Part shown: positions 25,001-25,143 of the stretch, one piece after another
Numbering within the stretch: position 1 is the stretch's first letter
Layout: the number at the start of each line of letters is the position of its first letter
Origin: JAYKJB01 sp035284745 [NCBI: Candidatus Sericytochromatia bacterium]
Lineage (GTDB): Bacteria > Cyanobacteriota > Sericytochromatia > S15B-MN24
Assembly: GCA_035284745.1 (NCBI GenBank)
Contig: JAYKIL010000007.1
Span: 1 to 25,143 of the forward strand
Length of the DNA stretch: 25,143 nt
Reading direction: 5' to 3'
The notes under the pieces: generated by a model
Told to the model about the DNA's origin: nothing
The model's database searches: none
Seen by the model: only the letters and a program-made list of their open reading frames with translations
Translations under genes and position numbers: made by a program

Positions 25001-25143
25001 GAAACCACCGCCAACAGGACCGACGCCGTATCGACACCCGGCGATGAGACCACAGGCGCCGAAACCGCCGGCATCGGGGCCGGTGCGACGAGCGGAACAA
25101 CAGGCGTCACAGGCTGAGAAACCGGAGCCGGCACGGCGATTCC
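22012..25143 (-). CDS. pfaA: PfaA-like PUFA synthase subunit, C-terminal part (ACP-KR-DH), partial
   Basis: 1043 residues are in view; the frame is open to the right edge, so the N-terminus is missing. Numbering from the in-frame GTG at 25134: a Pro/Ala/Val-rich linker (1-35), an acyl carrier domain with phosphopantetheine Ser69 in LGIDSIKR, a long Pro/Ser linker (110-210), then a ketoreductase with its structural half (about 220-435) and catalytic half (445-720; TGGARG, Ser624/625, Tyr638). A PKS-type dehydratase (about 755-1035) has HPFLADH and the Asp in EPLAIDAM. In PfaA proteins this follows KS, AT and several tandem ACPs, which should lie beyond the edge. It works in the cytoplasm with the PfaC-like partner and, in known systems, a separate enoyl reductase (PfaD). 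Confidence 0.94.
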   Translation of the reverse strand, partial: GIAVPAPVSQPVTPVVPLVAPAPMPAVSAPVVSSPGVDTASVLLAVVSEKTGYPSDTLELDMALEGDLGIDSIKRVEILSALVERLPGAQPIGPEQAGSLQTLRDIVGAFGGAVASPSPSFSEDSMGPGKGDAGLLEPSTPDWFPPVTLSEPSSPSVLPLLSRDDPEVMASTADGVAPLTPAESSPVAEPTGAMSSDPIEALVAPAVVERDERGAGLWNQVRLAPDPAMTLNLRCEHPVAVRLPEAPRLSKPKLPHGAEVWVAGPAGSPLAVTVAEGLQSAGIAASVKELTKDQLWQVPESLAGLILLGPSGAGTDWSFADEEYLRSAFHLVTQAAPRLKAQATQQGAWFATVSRMDGAFGCVDGSQPFNPVSGALAGLAKTAQLEWPDVVAQAFDVHLSWDDAEVALAIVDEIGLPGPVEIGLGPEGRFGLALEAAGPAPLRAAPVKAGELVVLTGGARGVTAEVAVALARAYRPVVALLGRTPLPEAEPAWLSKAQDEASVKRAVAAQAPVPLAPKELEARWQEIAAAREVTQTLGRLQALGVEALYLPVDVRDELAVEMTLRRLTASHGPVRMLVHGAGVLADKYISDKTLAMFDRVFNTKVGGLRALWRAIDPRELRAVVLFSSVTARVGRVGQSDYAMANEVLNKFARRIASTRLETRVVSVGWGPWDGGMVTPALKEIFASEGVGVVPLEAGAAWLAAELGRERHPVPEVVVTGPPVGDVVAPGLSDSAGGTEDSVSASIAHHLESRFKTIVERELAVASHPFLADHVLSGKAVLPVAVMLEWLAAAARASQPQLSFAGFDEFILLKGVVLEGERYGLRFDVGPLESDPQGGGFQVGIRLFGDGRERPLAQATALLRESALPVPHSHWSTGWRGGAEAWPYFRGLDEAYRNVLFHGPEFHALLAVEALGPEGVLGRVKASPRPQLWMQNPVTDAWLTEPLAIDAMFQLLILWSVETLGAPCLPCRVAHFRQYRPFVSSAYTVAVHVTARRVGTLLADAAFIDAAGELVAEFRGAECTFNAGLVEAFKRNTLASSAIL

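Noticed and set aside
25134-25143. GTG at 25134 as the true start of the pfaA-like gene
   Set aside because: The frame stays open to the edge, the sequence there is inter-ACP linker, and KS/AT domains expected for PfaA are missing; the gene must continue beyond the window.
1-25143. CRISPR arrays, insertion sequences, integrase or phage genes, rRNA
   Set aside because: None seen: no regularly spaced repeats, transposase motifs or terminal inverted repeats. The tRNA pair at the left edge has no visible integrase or att duplication beside it.

Overview
The window reads as a compact, moderately GC-rich Gram-negative bacterial chromosome. Genes are tightly packed, GTG and TTG starts are common, CCA is encoded in a tRNA gene, and there are no mobile elements or CRISPR arrays. 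No stretch longer than about 300 bases lacks a gene. The lineage cannot be fixed from sequence alone. The order KS-CLF-AT-DH-DH in one PUFA-synthase subunit recalls, from memory, myxobacterial Pfa3-type proteins. Ole genes plus Pfa genes also occur in Gammaproteobacteria, so this is only a hint.

Left part (1-7837). Two tRNA genes (Arg-CCG, then Gln-CTG running off the edge) lie on the minus strand. A HAD phosphatase/phosphomutase-like gene and glucokinase (glk) form a sugar-phosphate pair on plus. An OPT-family peptide/metal-chelate transporter converges on glk. A probable six-gene plus-strand operon follows (4146-7335): three unknown small proteins, a histidine kinase, an OmpR-type response regulator and a 63-residue membrane peptide. 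A membrane-anchored protein of unknown function converges on it from minus.

Middle (7838-10555). An acyltransferase-3 membrane protein gene is broken by a frameshift at a run of seven T. It is followed by an unrecognised protein carrying the full spacing of a papain-like Gln/Cys/His/Asn active site. That gene's stop codon overlaps the stop of the operon coming from the other side.

Right part (10552-25143 and beyond). One minus-strand transcription unit of at least 14.6 kb carries, in transcription order, a pfaA-like gene (5' end outside the window), a 2295-residue pfaC-like gene, oleA, oleB, oleC and oleD. Every junction is a 1-4 nt overlap or a 1 nt gap, so the six genes look co-transcribed and translationally coupled. 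The Pfa proteins form an iterative polyunsaturated fatty acid type synthase. OleA joins two fatty acyl chains head to head, OleD reduces the product, OleC makes a beta-lactone and OleB decarboxylates it to an internal olefin. Linking them in one operon suggests a dedicated assembly line for long-chain polyunsaturated hydrocarbons of the hentriacontanonaene type known from Shewanella, where as far as I recall the pfa and ole loci are separate. This is the most interesting system in the window. The enoyl reductase (PfaD) and phosphopantetheinyl transferase it should need are not in view.
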